Part shown: positions 55,009 through 63,973 of the stretch, piece after piece
Layout: each line of letters begins with the position of its first letter
How positions within the stretch are numbered: the stretch's first letter is position 1
DNA from: Bacilli bacterium
GTDB lineage: Bacteria; Bacillota_I; Bacilli_A; RFN20; UBA1709
Direction: 5' to 3'
DNA length: 64,000 nucleotides
NCBI GenBank assembly: GCA_017457045.1
Contig: JAFTIF010000002.1
Span: 1 to 64,000 of the forward strand
Translations under genes and position numbers: made by a program
Notes under the pieces: model-generated
Seen by the model: only the letters and a program-made list of their open reading frames with translations
The model's database searches: none
Told to the model about the DNA's origin: nothing

Positions 55009-56682
55009 ATGAGTATAGATTATATTATTTATGGACTTTTATCATTAGTTCCACCTATACTTATCATTACATTAGTATTAAAAACTAAAGATATTAAGAA
55101 GTCATTTTTCTTTGGGATATTATCAGCAATGTTAATTCTTCCAATTACAAATGGTGTTACAAGTATTGTTGATGAAAGATTAGTTGTCAGTTTTGATGGT
55201 TATACAATTGGAAGTTATTTTGAAGGATTATATTTAGGTATTAAAACTGTTTTTGATTCGATATTTGATATTTTCTTTGAGGATGGAGGATTGTTTGGCT
55301 TTATTAATGGCTGGAATATGTCTATTATTTTCTTCTTATTTGCATTAGGAATTATGACATCTTTTATGGTTATGAGTGGAGGAACTAAAGCATTAACAGA
55401 ATATTTAAGCAAGAAAATTAAAACAAGAAAAGGAACATTATTGTTAACTGCATTTTTAGGAATAATTATTTTTATTGATGATTATTTTAATGCGTTAGTT
55501 GTAGGAAACGTTTCAAAACCTTTATGTGAGAAACATAAAATTTCCCGTGCTAAATTATCTTATATTGTTGATTCAACAGCTGCACCAATTTGTGTTATCG
55601 CAATTGTATCTAGCTGGGGAGCTGGAATTGTTGGTAACTTAGGTGCTGCAATTGAAGGTAATAGTGCTTTAGCAGGAAATAATGCAATTGTTGCATTCTT
55701 CAGTGCAATTCCATATCAATTCTATGTAATTACTGCTTTAGCATCTGTCTTTATTATGATTTTTAAAGATTTCAATATTGGCGAAATGAGAAAATGTGAA
55801 GAAGAAGCTCTTGTTGGTAATGATTCTTCAAAAGTTGAAGAAGAGCTAAATTTAGATAAGAGTGTTACAGATGGAAAAATCTTTAATATTATTTTCCCAT
55901 TATTATCATTAGTTGTTGCTACAATTGGAGCAATGTTAATATCTGGTTTTGTTGGATGTGAAGGTAATGTAACATTCTTAGGAGTATTAGAAAATATTGA
56001 TGTTGCTTTATCTTTAAGAGCAGGTGGTATTGCAGCTCTTGTTTCTTCATTTATTCCTGTAATTCCATTATTGAAAAATAAAATTATTGATAAAAAGAAA
56101 TTAGGTTCAACAGTAAAAGAAGGTTTTGGATCTATGCTTCAAGCAAATGTTATTTTATTGTGTGCTTGGTTAATTTCCACATTAATAGGTTTATTAGGAT
56201 CAAAATATTTCTTGGCTGAAGTAATAATTGTCTCTAAATTCCCTGTTGAATTTTTACCAGTAATTATCTTTGTCTTTGCTGCATTTATGGCATTTTCAAC
56301 TGGAACTTCATGGGGAACATTTGGTATTTTAATTCCAATTGTTGCAAGTATTATTTCTTCAGTTGCCCCTGATATGTTTGTACCTGTTGTCGCTGCAACA
56401 TTAAGTGGCGCAATCTTTGGTGACCATGCATCACCTATTAGTGATACAACATTGCTTTCAAGTGCTGGATCTGGATGTGTTCATACAAAACACTTCTCAA
56501 CTCAACTTCCATATGCCTTAATGTCTGCTATTATTGCATTATTAGGATATTTGGTATTTGGTGTATTTAAACTAATATTTAAAGCTAATTTGATTGGTTT
56601 ATTAGCAGCATATGTAATTATTTTTGCTTCATATGTTGTGATATTAATTTGGTATAAAAAGAAATATAAATTAAGCAAATAA
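55009..56682 (+). CDS. NhaC-family transporter, probable lysine transporter (LysW-type)
   Basis: 557 aa with 11-12 membrane helices. The NhaC signature region is seen in FIDDYFNALVVGNVSKPLCEKHKISRAKLSYIVDSTAAPI (shown to give its residues about 170-210; key residues are the Asp pair and the STAAP motif), MAFSTGTSWGTFGI and GAIFGDHASPISDTTLLSSAGSGC. The family was named for Na+/H+ antiport, but members under lysine riboswitches are thought to carry lysine, which fits the leader here. Start is the ATG at 55009 after AAAGGA; an open frame upstream is part of the riboswitch. Confidence 0.85.
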   Translation: MSIDYIIYGLLSLVPPILIITLVLKTKDIKKSFFFGILSAMLILPITNGVTSIVDERLVVSFDGYTIGSYFEGLYLGIKTVFDSIFDIFFEDGGLFGFINGWNMSIIFFLFALGIMTSFMVMSGGTKALTEYLSKKIKTRKGTLLLTAFLGIIIFIDDYFNALVVGNVSKPLCEKHKISRAKLSYIVDSTAAPICVIAIVSSWGAGIVGNLGAAIEGNSALAGNNAIVAFFSAIPYQFYVITALASVFIMIFKDFNIGEMRKCEEEALVGNDSSKVEEELNLDKSVTDGKIFNIIFPLLSLVVATIGAMLISGFVGCEGNVTFLGVLENIDVALSLRAGGIAALVSSFIPVIPLLKNKIIDKKKLGSTVKEGFGSMLQANVILLCAWLISTLIGLLGSKYFLAEVIIVSKFPVEFLPVIIFVFAAFMAFSTGTSWGTFGILIPIVASIISSVAPDMFVPVVAATLSGAIFGDHASPISDTTLLSSAGSGCVHTKHFSTQLPYALMSAIIALLGYLVFGVFKLIFKANLIGLLAAYVIIFASYVVILIWYKKKYKLSK

Positions 56683-56696
56683 AATAGTGAATTTAA

Positions 56697-56729
56697 AAAA
56701 ATGTAGACATGAAAATTGCCTACATTTTT
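56697..56729. terminator. Bidirectional terminator
   Basis: Stem AAAATGTAG/CTACATTTT with a 13-base interior, A-rich left and T-rich right flanks, between convergent genes. Confidence 0.8.
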
Positions 56730-56730
56730 A

Positions 56731-57654
56731 TTATTTATTAAACTGTTTTTTCATATAATCAATTCGTTTTTGGATTGCACATTTTGTTATACTTGAGTTT
56801 TGAACGATGTCAAATCCATGCATTGTTTCTTTAGTTTCATTAATTATTACTTCTATTTTATTATTTGATAGTAAATTTGCATAAATAAGTGCTTCATCAT
56901 GCAAACAATCAAACTCAGCAGTTTCAATATATGCTTTTGGTAAATTAGATAAATTTTTAGCCTTTATAGGTGATGCATAACTTGATTCTAAACTTTTATC
57001 TTGAACATAAGCATTCCACATAATTTTTGACAGTTTACTATTCCACATTGGAGTATTGGTATAAACTTTATTAGAATTTGAATTCATATCAATGTCTATT
57101 ACTGGATAAATTAACAGTTGAAATAATGGTGGTTGAATAAGTCTATCTCGAGCTAAAAGACAAACTGAAGCAGCCAAACACCCACCAGCACTATCTCCAC
57201 CTACTGCTATTTTGTTTTTATCAATATTTAAATAATCTGAGTTATCAATAGTCCATTTTAAAGCAGAATAACAATCTTCAAGTGGAGTAGGATAAGGATT
57301 TTTAGGTGTTATTCTATATTGAATAAATATTACCTTGCAGTTAACATTAATTGTATATTCTTTTGCATTTTTATAATGATATCCAGCAGCTCCTAAAAAG
57401 AAACCACCACCATGAAAATAAACTAAGCATGGTAGTTTACTAGTATCGTTTTTTGGAGAGAAAACTAAAATGTCTATTTGATTGCTGTCGTAACTTGTTA
57501 TTTTTTCTTTTTTAACGAAAATATCTTTATCTTTAAAAATCCATTTTGGAGGTTTCATAAAAGATCCAATCCAACCAGCTGTTTTGGCTTTTTTAAATGG
57601 AGGAGTAAAAAAAGAAAAAGGAAAGAAATCTTTATTTATCGAATATTTTTTCAT
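56731..57654 (-). CDS. Alpha/beta hydrolase, HSL-type esterase
   Basis: 307 aa. LVYFHGGGFFLGAAGYH contains the HGGG oxyanion motif and VGGDSAGGCLAASVCL the GDSAGG nucleophile Ser; EFDCLHDEALIYAN supplies the acid and MHGFDI the catalytic His. This is the hormone-sensitive-lipase family (carboxylesterase on short acyl esters). No signal peptide, so cytoplasmic. AGGTG-type site before the ATG. Natural substrate unknown. Confidence 0.9.
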   Translation of the reverse strand: MKKYSINKDFFPFSFFTPPFKKAKTAGWIGSFMKPPKWIFKDKDIFVKKEKITSYDSNQIDILVFSPKNDTSKLPCLVYFHGGGFFLGAAGYHYKNAKEYTINVNCKVIFIQYRITPKNPYPTPLEDCYSALKWTIDNSDYLNIDKNKIAVGGDSAGGCLAASVCLLARDRLIQPPLFQLLIYPVIDIDMNSNSNKVYTNTPMWNSKLSKIMWNAYVQDKSLESSYASPIKAKNLSNLPKAYIETAEFDCLHDEALIYANLLSNNKIEVIINETKETMHGFDIVQNSSITKCAIQKRIDYMKKQFNK

Positions 57655-57769
57655 AAAAAAACACCTCCATTAATCATAAAATATCATATATAAAAAAAGT
57701 GTTCAAGATTTTGAATATTTAATTAAGTGATAAAATATGTTAAAATATTTAAGAAAAAGAGGATATATT

Positions 57770-58270
57770 ATGAAAGAAAATTACTGTATATTTGCTGGAG
57801 GATGTTTTTGGTGTATTGCTATGCCGTTTTATGAGACAAAAGGAGTTATCAAAGTTTTATCAGGGTATAGTGGCGGAAAAGAAATTAATCCTACATATAA
57901 ACAAGTTAAAGCGCAAGAAACATCTCATAAAGAATGTATTAAGATTATTTATGATGAGGAAATTGTATCTTATGAAGAATTATTAGATATTTATTTTAAT
58001 CATATAGATCCATATGACGATGGAGGACAATTCATCGATAGAGGAGAAAGTTATACAACTGCGATTTTTTATAAAAATCATGAAATGTTAAAAAAAATTA
58101 AAGAATATATTTTAAGAATTGAGCGAGTAAGTAATAAAGAAGTAAAAGTAAAACTAACAGAGGAATGTGAGTTTTATTTAGCTGAGGAATATCATCAAGA
58201 ATATGGACTAAAGAATCCAGATGCAATAGAAAAAGAACTAATTGAGTCAGGAAGAAAGAAGAGAGTTTAA
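57770..58270 (+). CDS. msrA: Peptide methionine sulfoxide reductase MsrA
   Basis: 166 aa. FAGGCFWCIAMPF carries the catalytic Cys in GCFWC; GYSGG, HKECIKIIYDEE, FNHIDPYDDGGQFIDRGESYTTAIFY and FYLAEEYHQEYG are family blocks (the usual DPT-x-x-NRQGxD is DPYDDGGQFIDRG here). It reduces Met-S-sulfoxide in proteins. Start is the ATG at 57770 after AGAGGAT; the upstream in-frame ATG lacks a site. No MsrB domain is attached. Confidence 0.95.
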   Translation: MKENYCIFAGGCFWCIAMPFYETKGVIKVLSGYSGGKEINPTYKQVKAQETSHKECIKIIYDEEIVSYEELLDIYFNHIDPYDDGGQFIDRGESYTTAIFYKNHEMLKKIKEYILRIERVSNKEVKVKLTEECEFYLAEEYHQEYGLKNPDAIEKELIESGRKKRV

Positions 58271-58449
58271 AAACGGAAAGAATAAAGTTTATAAAGTTAT
58301 CATTATATTCATTTATTATTTCTTTAGTAACATTTGCTACTTTAATGTTTTTCTTATCAGTCTCATCATTGTTGATAATGAATATTTTTTGTAAAAATAA
58401 AAATTAAAAAGTATGTAAATTTTAAGTAGAATTTAAAGGTGGTAGTTAT

Positions 58450-60417
58450 ATGAAAATTAAAAAAATTATATCGTTAATTGGGATTTGCTTATTATCTGCT
58501 TGTAGTATTAATTCATCAAGCACATCAGCGAGTACATCTTCAAACAATTCATCAAGTTCTTTGACTTCTGTTTCTTCTAGTACTTCAAGTGTAGTATCAA
58601 GCTCATCTAATAAAGAGAATTTAGCTGAAAATTATGAATTAAAAGAACCCGATTTTGAAACACCAATTAGAAACAGTAAAGAAGAATTTACATTTGATGA
58701 TTTTTTCAATTTAGGTAATACTGTTTTAATTGATGTTGATGTCAGTAAAGATGAACTTTCAAAATTACAAGCAGATTATCAAACAGGTTTTAAAAGTGAA
58801 ATTTACCATAGAGCAGATCATGTAAGTATAAGTATTATCAATAATGGAGTTACTTATACTTGGGAATATGATAATGTTGGTTTGCGTCAAAAAGGCAACA
58901 CATCTAGACAAAGTATTTTCAAAAATGATGATGAACTAAATCAAAATCACTTTAAATTATCTTTTGATGAAACTTTTACTGATACTAGTATGTATGATGC
59001 TAGCTATATCGCTCAATATGGTAATGAAGAATATGGAGATAGAGAATTTCTTGAGATGTCAGGTATCGATATCAAATGGGATAAAAATTTTGATTCAACT
59101 CATATAAGAGAAGCATATTCTTCATATATTTATCATGCTGCTGGAATAATAACTCCTCATGTTGGATTAGCTAATATGGTCTTTAATTATGATGGGAAAA
59201 GTCATGATTTTGGTCTTTGTATGGTTTATGAAAAAGCTTCAAAATCACTTGTAAAAAGAAGTTTAAAAGAAGAAAGTGTTGTTACAATGACTTCTTGGAG
59301 CGATGAGAAAAAAGGAACATTTGGTGTTCCTGATGAAAATTATGGAGATTTATATAAATGTAGTTATGGCGTCGGTGAAGGCGGTAGCAATGGAGCAGAT
59401 TTAACTAATGAATCAATTAAAGGAAAAAGAATTGGGGTTGGAAATATTACTGGTTCTTATATCCCGACATACGAAAGAAAAACAAATGAAGATGTCTCAT
59501 ATGATGATTCATTGCTTAAGAAATTTATTGTTGGCATTAATATGTATAATGCAACTTATGATGATATAGCAAGTTTAGTTGATTTAGAATATTTAGCTAT
59601 TGAAGAAGCAGTATCATTTATAATTGGAAATCCAGATGCAATGAGATATAACTATAATAATTACATGATTTATATGCGTAGAACTGATGGTAAAGCTGTA
59701 ATTATTCCAATTGATAACGATAGATGTTTTGGTATTACAAAGGACTGGAACGTAAGAGAAGCGATTAAAAACGATAAAATTTTAAGCAGTGCCACAAGCA
59801 ATGGTAATCAAAGAAATCCACTTTTAAATAAAACTATATTCGCAGAAGATAATCCTTGTAAACAATTATATTTAGATTTTACAGCTAAAATTTTAGATTC
59901 TAAGTGGGTATTGAATGAAACATTTAATAAATATTTTGATAAAGCATATGCTTCTTACAAAAACTATTTAGGAAGTAATCAAGAATTTTCATTAAGTGGA
60001 ACATATAACATTACATTTGAAGAATATATAAGTTGTAAAATAAAAGCCGCAAAAATAAGTGATACATCAAATGATATTATCGATAATTTATACATTGTAG
60101 GAACATTTAATAATTGGGGTAGTTATTCTAGTTCTGAACTAGATTTATATAAAATGGAATATATCTCAAAAGGGGTTTATAAAGTAGAAGTAGTTATTAA
60201 GAAAGTTGAAACTGAAAATAATAGAAACTATATTAAGTTTAAGTTTAATAATGGTTATAACAATTATAATGAAATTGACTGGACATTAAGTAGTGATTTA
60301 AAAACATTAAATAAATCAGTTGGTAAAAGTGTTTTTGTTTATGATGTTAATGTTAATGATAAATTAATAGTAACAATTGATGTGAATAATAATACTGCAA
60401 GTGTTGAAGTAAAATAA
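58450..60417 (+). CDS. CotH-kinase-family lipoprotein with C-terminal glycogen/starch-binding-like domain
   Basis: 655 aa. Signal peptide with lipobox LLSAC (Cys19), a Ser/Thr-rich linker to about 55, a CotH domain (about 85-520; VGLRQKGNTSRQS, FGLCMVYEKASKSLVKR, AVIIPIDNDRCFGIT with the conserved acidic pair), and a C-terminal E-set like CBM48/AMPK-type domain (LYIVGTFNNWGSYSSSELDLYKM, about 545-655). CotH in Bacillus is a spore-coat protein kinase; non-sporing bacteria carry secreted homologues of unclear role. The domain pairing suggests a surface protein acting on or near polysaccharide. Single gene. Confidence 0.82.
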   Translation: MKIKKIISLIGICLLSACSINSSSTSASTSSNNSSSSLTSVSSSTSSVVSSSSNKENLAENYELKEPDFETPIRNSKEEFTFDDFFNLGNTVLIDVDVSKDELSKLQADYQTGFKSEIYHRADHVSISIINNGVTYTWEYDNVGLRQKGNTSRQSIFKNDDELNQNHFKLSFDETFTDTSMYDASYIAQYGNEEYGDREFLEMSGIDIKWDKNFDSTHIREAYSSYIYHAAGIITPHVGLANMVFNYDGKSHDFGLCMVYEKASKSLVKRSLKEESVVTMTSWSDEKKGTFGVPDENYGDLYKCSYGVGEGGSNGADLTNESIKGKRIGVGNITGSYIPTYERKTNEDVSYDDSLLKKFIVGINMYNATYDDIASLVDLEYLAIEEAVSFIIGNPDAMRYNYNNYMIYMRRTDGKAVIIPIDNDRCFGITKDWNVREAIKNDKILSSATSNGNQRNPLLNKTIFAEDNPCKQLYLDFTAKILDSKWVLNETFNKYFDKAYASYKNYLGSNQEFSLSGTYNITFEEYISCKIKAAKISDTSNDIIDNLYIVGTFNNWGSYSSSELDLYKMEYISKGVYKVEVVIKKVETENNRNYIKFKFNNGYNNYNEIDWTLSSDLKTLNKSVGKSVFVYDVNVNDKLIVTIDVNNNTASVEVK

Positions 60418-60418
60418 A

Positions 60419-60445
60419 AAATCTTGGGAAACCAAGATTTTTATT
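60419..60445. terminator. Bidirectional terminator
   Basis: Stem AAATCTTGG/CCAAGATTT with loop GAAA, flanked by A and T runs, between convergent genes. Confidence 0.9.
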
Positions 60446-61031
60446 TTATATTCATGCGTTCTTTAACTATTGCTTCTAATACATCAACACAAGCTTCGAC
60501 ACCTATCTTTGAATTAATGCAGATATCATATGATGACGAGTGACCCCATAGTTTGTCAGTATAATATTCGTAGTATTCTTTTCTTTGTTTGTTTTTCTTT
60601 TTGATTATTTTTTCAGCTTTTTTTGGATCGATATTATAATATTTTGTAGCTCTTTCAATTTTATCTTCCATAGGAGCAGTGATAAAAATGCTTAATACAT
60701 TTGGATAATCTTTTAAGATATAGTCAGCACTTCTTCCTACAATAATACATGATTCTTTTTCTGCAATAGATTTAATTGCATCAAATTGAGCTAGAAATAC
60801 TTTACAGCCTAATGAAACATCATTTGTAATAGGATTGATTCCTGAATTAAAGAATGTTTCTTTCTTTTCGTCATATTGTTTAATAAATCCTTCTGCAAGA
60901 CCACTTTTTTCGGAAATTTTTGTTAATAATTCATTGTCATAATAGTTAATACCAAGTCTTTTAGCCAAAAGCTTTGCGATAAAACGACCACCACTACCAT
61001 ATTCGCGGCCAATAGTAATTATGTATTTCAT
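60441..61031 (-). CDS. Cytidylate kinase-like family protein
   Basis: 196 aa. IITIGREYGSGGRFIAKLLAKRLGINYYDNELL is the P-loop start of the Cytidylate_kin2 family (key residues Gly-x-Gly-Ser-Gly-Gly in place of GxxGxGK(S/T)), with IIVGRSADYIL and a lid region of KKAEKIIKKKNKQRKEYYEYYT. The family is related to CMP kinase, but its nucleotide substrate is not known. Canonical cmk is probably elsewhere. AGGTG upstream of the ATG. Confidence 0.85.
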   Translation of the reverse strand: MKYIITIGREYGSGGRFIAKLLAKRLGINYYDNELLTKISEKSGLAEGFIKQYDEKKETFFNSGINPITNDVSLGCKVFLAQFDAIKSIAEKESCIIVGRSADYILKDYPNVLSIFITAPMEDKIERATKYYNIDPKKAEKIIKKKNKQRKEYYEYYTDKLWGHSSSYDICINSKIGVEACVDVLEAIVKERMNIK

Positions 61032-61170
61032 ATTTTCACCTCATTATTAATTTGCTCTTATCTTAATTATATTTTAGCAAATCAAAAAAGATTTGTAAAA
61101 TTTTAAATTTTAAAGTAAATAATAAAAAAATATAGTATAATTAAATTAACAAGAAAGAAGGAAGTAAAAT

Positions 61171-62211
61171 ATGAATCATGAAATAATAAAAAGACAAAAA
61201 TTATTAGATGAAAAGGGCAACCTTAACGAACCTGGATATTCAAAAAAAGAAATATTTGAATACGATAGAAGTCAAATTAAAGCAGTTAAATGGAAAATCA
61301 AAGAATGGGATTATTATTTTGTAGGAAATAAAGATTATGGACTTTGTTTAACATTTGGTGATAATGGTTATGTTGGATCTTTAGCATTCACACATTTAGA
61401 CTTTAAAAATAGAACAGAAATCGATGCACCTGATATTGTTGCACTTCCTTTAGGAAAATTTAAATTATCAAATACAAGTATGATCGGAGATGCATCATAT
61501 AAAACTAAAAAGACAGAAATTCATTTTGATAATGATGGTACAGTTAGACATTTATATGGCAAAAGAATTGGTTTTACTAAAGATGGTAAGGATTTAATTT
61601 TTGACATTGAGTTATTCAATGCTCCTGAAGAAATTATGTGTATTGCTACACCATTTGAAAAGAAAAAACACTTTTATTACAACCAAAAAATTAACTGTTT
61701 AGAAGTTAGAGGATATTATCAAATTGGTGATGAAAGATTTGAGTTAAATAAAGAAAACGGTTCATTAGGAGTATTAGACTGGGGAAGAGGAGTTTGGACT
61801 TACGATAATACATGGTATTGGGGTTCTTTATCTACATATTTAGAAGATGGAACTAGAGTTGGTTTTAACTTAGGTTATGGATTTGGTGATACAAGTGCTG
61901 CTAGTGAAAATATGATTTTTTATGATGGAAAAGCTCATAAAACAGATTTAGTAGATTTTGGTATTCCTGGTGATAAAGAGGGAAAACCTAGATACATGGA
62001 TGAATGGAACTTTACGTCAAATGATAATAGAGTTAATTTAAAGTTTACTCCAATTTATGATCGAAACTCCCCATTAGATTTTAAAATTATCGCAATGCTT
62101 CCACACCAAGTATTTGGTTTATTTAATGGAACATTAGTATTAGATGATGGAAAAGTTGTTGAACTAAAAGATGCTTTAGGTTTCGCTGAAAAAGTCCATA
62201 ATAAATGGTAA
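61171..62211 (+). CDS. DUF2804 family protein
   Basis: 346 aa, soluble, no signal peptide, beta-rich with many Trp and Tyr. Conserved DUF2804 blocks are the N-terminal GNLNEPGYSKKEIFEYDR, KWKIKEWDYYFVGN, and the central GVLDWGRGVWTYDNTWYWGS with FNLGYGFGD. No catalytic role is established for the family; a lipocalin-like fold has been suggested for similar proteins. Has TATAAT at 61136-61141 and its own terminator. Confidence 0.88.
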   Translation: MNHEIIKRQKLLDEKGNLNEPGYSKKEIFEYDRSQIKAVKWKIKEWDYYFVGNKDYGLCLTFGDNGYVGSLAFTHLDFKNRTEIDAPDIVALPLGKFKLSNTSMIGDASYKTKKTEIHFDNDGTVRHLYGKRIGFTKDGKDLIFDIELFNAPEEIMCIATPFEKKKHFYYNQKINCLEVRGYYQIGDERFELNKENGSLGVLDWGRGVWTYDNTWYWGSLSTYLEDGTRVGFNLGYGFGDTSAASENMIFYDGKAHKTDLVDFGIPGDKEGKPRYMDEWNFTSNDNRVNLKFTPIYDRNSPLDFKIIAMLPHQVFGLFNGTLVLDDGKVVELKDALGFAEKVHNKW

Positions 62212-62246
62212 TCTATTGATAAAATTTCAAAAAAGAATATAATAAT

Positions 62247-62272
62247 AAGGTAATACAAAGTATTACCTTTTT
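62247..62272 (+). terminator. Terminator of the DUF2804 gene
   Basis: Perfect 10-bp stem AAGGTAATAC/GTATTACCTT with loop AAA then T-rich tail; lies immediately before the MATE remnant. Confidence 0.9.
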
Positions 62273-62274
62273 AA

Positions 62275-62748
62275 TTGTTAGGGGTTGTTTTTATAAGTGA
62301 TAGTAGGGATTTTACTCAAGGAAGTATTATAAAGAAACTAATTAGTTTTATGGTTCCTGTTTTAGGTGCTTTATTTCTTCAAGCAATGTATGGAGCGGTT
62401 GATATATTAATTGTAAGTTGGTTTGGTACTGATCCTGGAATATCTGGCGTTTCAACTGAAGCAATATTACAGGTCTAGTTACATTTGCAGTATCTGCTTT
62501 TGTAATGGCGGTTACAGTATTTATTCTTTCTTATTACGGCTGTAGTTGTTTCTATATTAACAATTATTTTTGCAAAAGATTTGGCGATTCTTATGAAATT
62601 CCCAAAAGAGGCAATTAAACTAAATACAACTCTTACTTTAATTGGACTTGCAGTTCCTTTATCATCTTTATTTGGTATCATAATAAACACAATATATTTT
62701 ATAATTTTTAGAAGAAAAACTAGAGAACAAGAAATTCAAATTGTATAG
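62275..62748 (+). pseudogene. MATE-family efflux pump remnant (frameshifts and large internal deletion)
   Basis: The first frame (to TAG at 62478) reads like a MATE N-terminus: DFTQGSIIKKLISFMVPVLGALFLQ and VDILIVSWFGTDPGISGVST. After a shift near 62470 it goes on as GLVTFAVSAFVMAVTV, and after another near 62525 as ITAVVVSILTIIFAKDLAIL and MKFPKEAIKLNTTLTLIGL, then jumps to a C-terminal helix (LFGIIINTIYFIIFRRK) ending TAG at 62748. About 155 codons remain of a usual 440-460, so the middle is deleted. No promoter is evident since a terminator precedes it. Confidence 0.85.
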
Positions 62749-62750
62749 AA

Positions 62751-62779
62751 AAAAGCGGATGATTTTCCGCTTTTTATTT
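62751..62779. terminator. Bidirectional terminator
   Basis: Stem AAAAGCGGA/TCCGCTTTT with a short loop and T-rich tail, between the MATE remnant and the convergent CofE-like gene. Confidence 0.88.
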
Positions 62780-62782
62780 TTA

Positions 62783-63973
62783 TTAGTCTGTAAAGTTATC
62801 GAAGTAACCTTGAACGAGAATGATTGGTGTACCTTTGTCACCAGAGCCACTTGTTAAGTCACATAATGAACCAATTAAATCTGTTAGTTGACGAGGTGTT
62901 GTACCTTGGCTTGCCATGTTGCCTACAAGGTTTCCTTTTTTTGCTTTGATTGATTTTGAAATGGCTTCTTTTAATGCTTCACCTTTTAAATCTTTGAAAT
63001 CATTGTCAGCTAAATATTTTAATTTTAATTCGTTAGGTGTTCCTTTTAATCCGTCTGTGTGGAAAGGAGAAACAACAGGGTCTGCTAATTCCCAAATTTT
63101 ACCTTGAGGATCTTTAAAAGCACCATCGCCATATACCATTACTTCAACATGTTTTCCAGTACGTTTTAAGATTTCAGCTTGGATGCCTTCAACTAAACCT
63201 TGGCTTGCGCGTGGGAATAATTTAATTTTATCTTCTGTTGATTTATTTGAACCTAATAAACCATAATCTTCATTATAACCACTTCCATTGACTGGTGCAT
63301 TTAAAATGTCGTCCATTGTTAATACAACTTTCGCGCCATTAGCTTTTAAAATTCGTTTAGTTCTTGCTCTTGTATGAATATCACATGCTAAAACTGTGTC
63401 TGTGTAGTCTAAAATTGTTTTTGCTTGGTTAGCAAATACGATTTCGACTTCAGCACCTGCTTCTTTAACAAGATTTGCGTAATAGTCTACATAGTCAACA
63501 CCTGTGAATTCATGAACACCATATCCGAATAATTCACGATATTTTTCTAGACTCAATACATCTGAATAAGGATTTACTCCTGCTTCATCTAATTGATCAT
63601 ATGTAAGTAAAGCATTACCAACTTCATCACTTGGGTAGCTTAACATTAATACAACTTTTTTACATCCCATTGCAATTCCTCTTAAGCAAATTGCAAATCT
63701 GTTTCTAGAAAGAATAGGGAAGATAACACCAACTGTACCGCCACCTAATTTTGCTTTTACATCATCAGCAATATCTTGAACACTTGCATAGTTTCCTTGT
63801 GCTCTTGCTACGATTGATTCTGTTAATGCAATAACGTCTTTATCTCTTAATTCAAAACCTTCTGATGCAGCAGCACCTAAAACACTATCACAAGCAATTT
63901 TAATTAAATCATCGCCTTCTCTAATGATAGGGCAACGAATGCCTCTTGAAATAGTTCCTACTTTTCTTTCCAT
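62783..63973 (-). CDS. Coenzyme F420-0:L-glutamate ligase-like (CofE family) protein
   Basis: 396 aa. The N-terminus (GIRCPIIREGDDLIKIACDSV ... RDKDVIALTESIVARAQGN, residues about 10-60) matches the CofE family start, followed by GGTVGVIFPILSRNRFAICLRGIA. It is longer than the ~250-residue archaeal enzyme, with an extra C-terminal half (DGAFKDPQGKIWELADPVVSP; GNMASQGTTPRQLTDLIGSLCDLTSGSGDKGTP). Firmicutes of this type do not make F420, so the real substrate, perhaps another gamma-glutamyl or amide ligation, is unknown. GAAGG upstream of the ATG; the promoter lies beyond the window edge. Confidence 0.83.
   Translation of the reverse strand: MERKVGTISRGIRCPIIREGDDLIKIACDSVLGAAASEGFELRDKDVIALTESIVARAQGNYASVQDIADDVKAKLGGGTVGVIFPILSRNRFAICLRGIAMGCKKVVLMLSYPSDEVGNALLTYDQLDEAGVNPYSDVLSLEKYRELFGYGVHEFTGVDYVDYYANLVKEAGAEVEIVFANQAKTILDYTDTVLACDIHTRARTKRILKANGAKVVLTMDDILNAPVNGSGYNEDYGLLGSNKSTEDKIKLFPRASQGLVEGIQAEILKRTGKHVEVMVYGDGAFKDPQGKIWELADPVVSPFHTDGLKGTPNELKLKYLADNDFKDLKGEALKEAISKSIKAKKGNLVGNMASQGTTPRQLTDLIGSLCDLTSGSGDKGTPIILVQGYFDNFTD

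Noticed and set aside
58297..58406. Hydrophobic reading frame of about 40 codons between msrA and the CotH gene (ends NIFCKNKN), resembling a small membrane peptide.
   Set aside because: No ATG, GTG or TTG start with a ribosome binding site at its beginning; the only ATG before the hydrophobic core leaves about 20 codons. Left as unassigned intergenic DNA.
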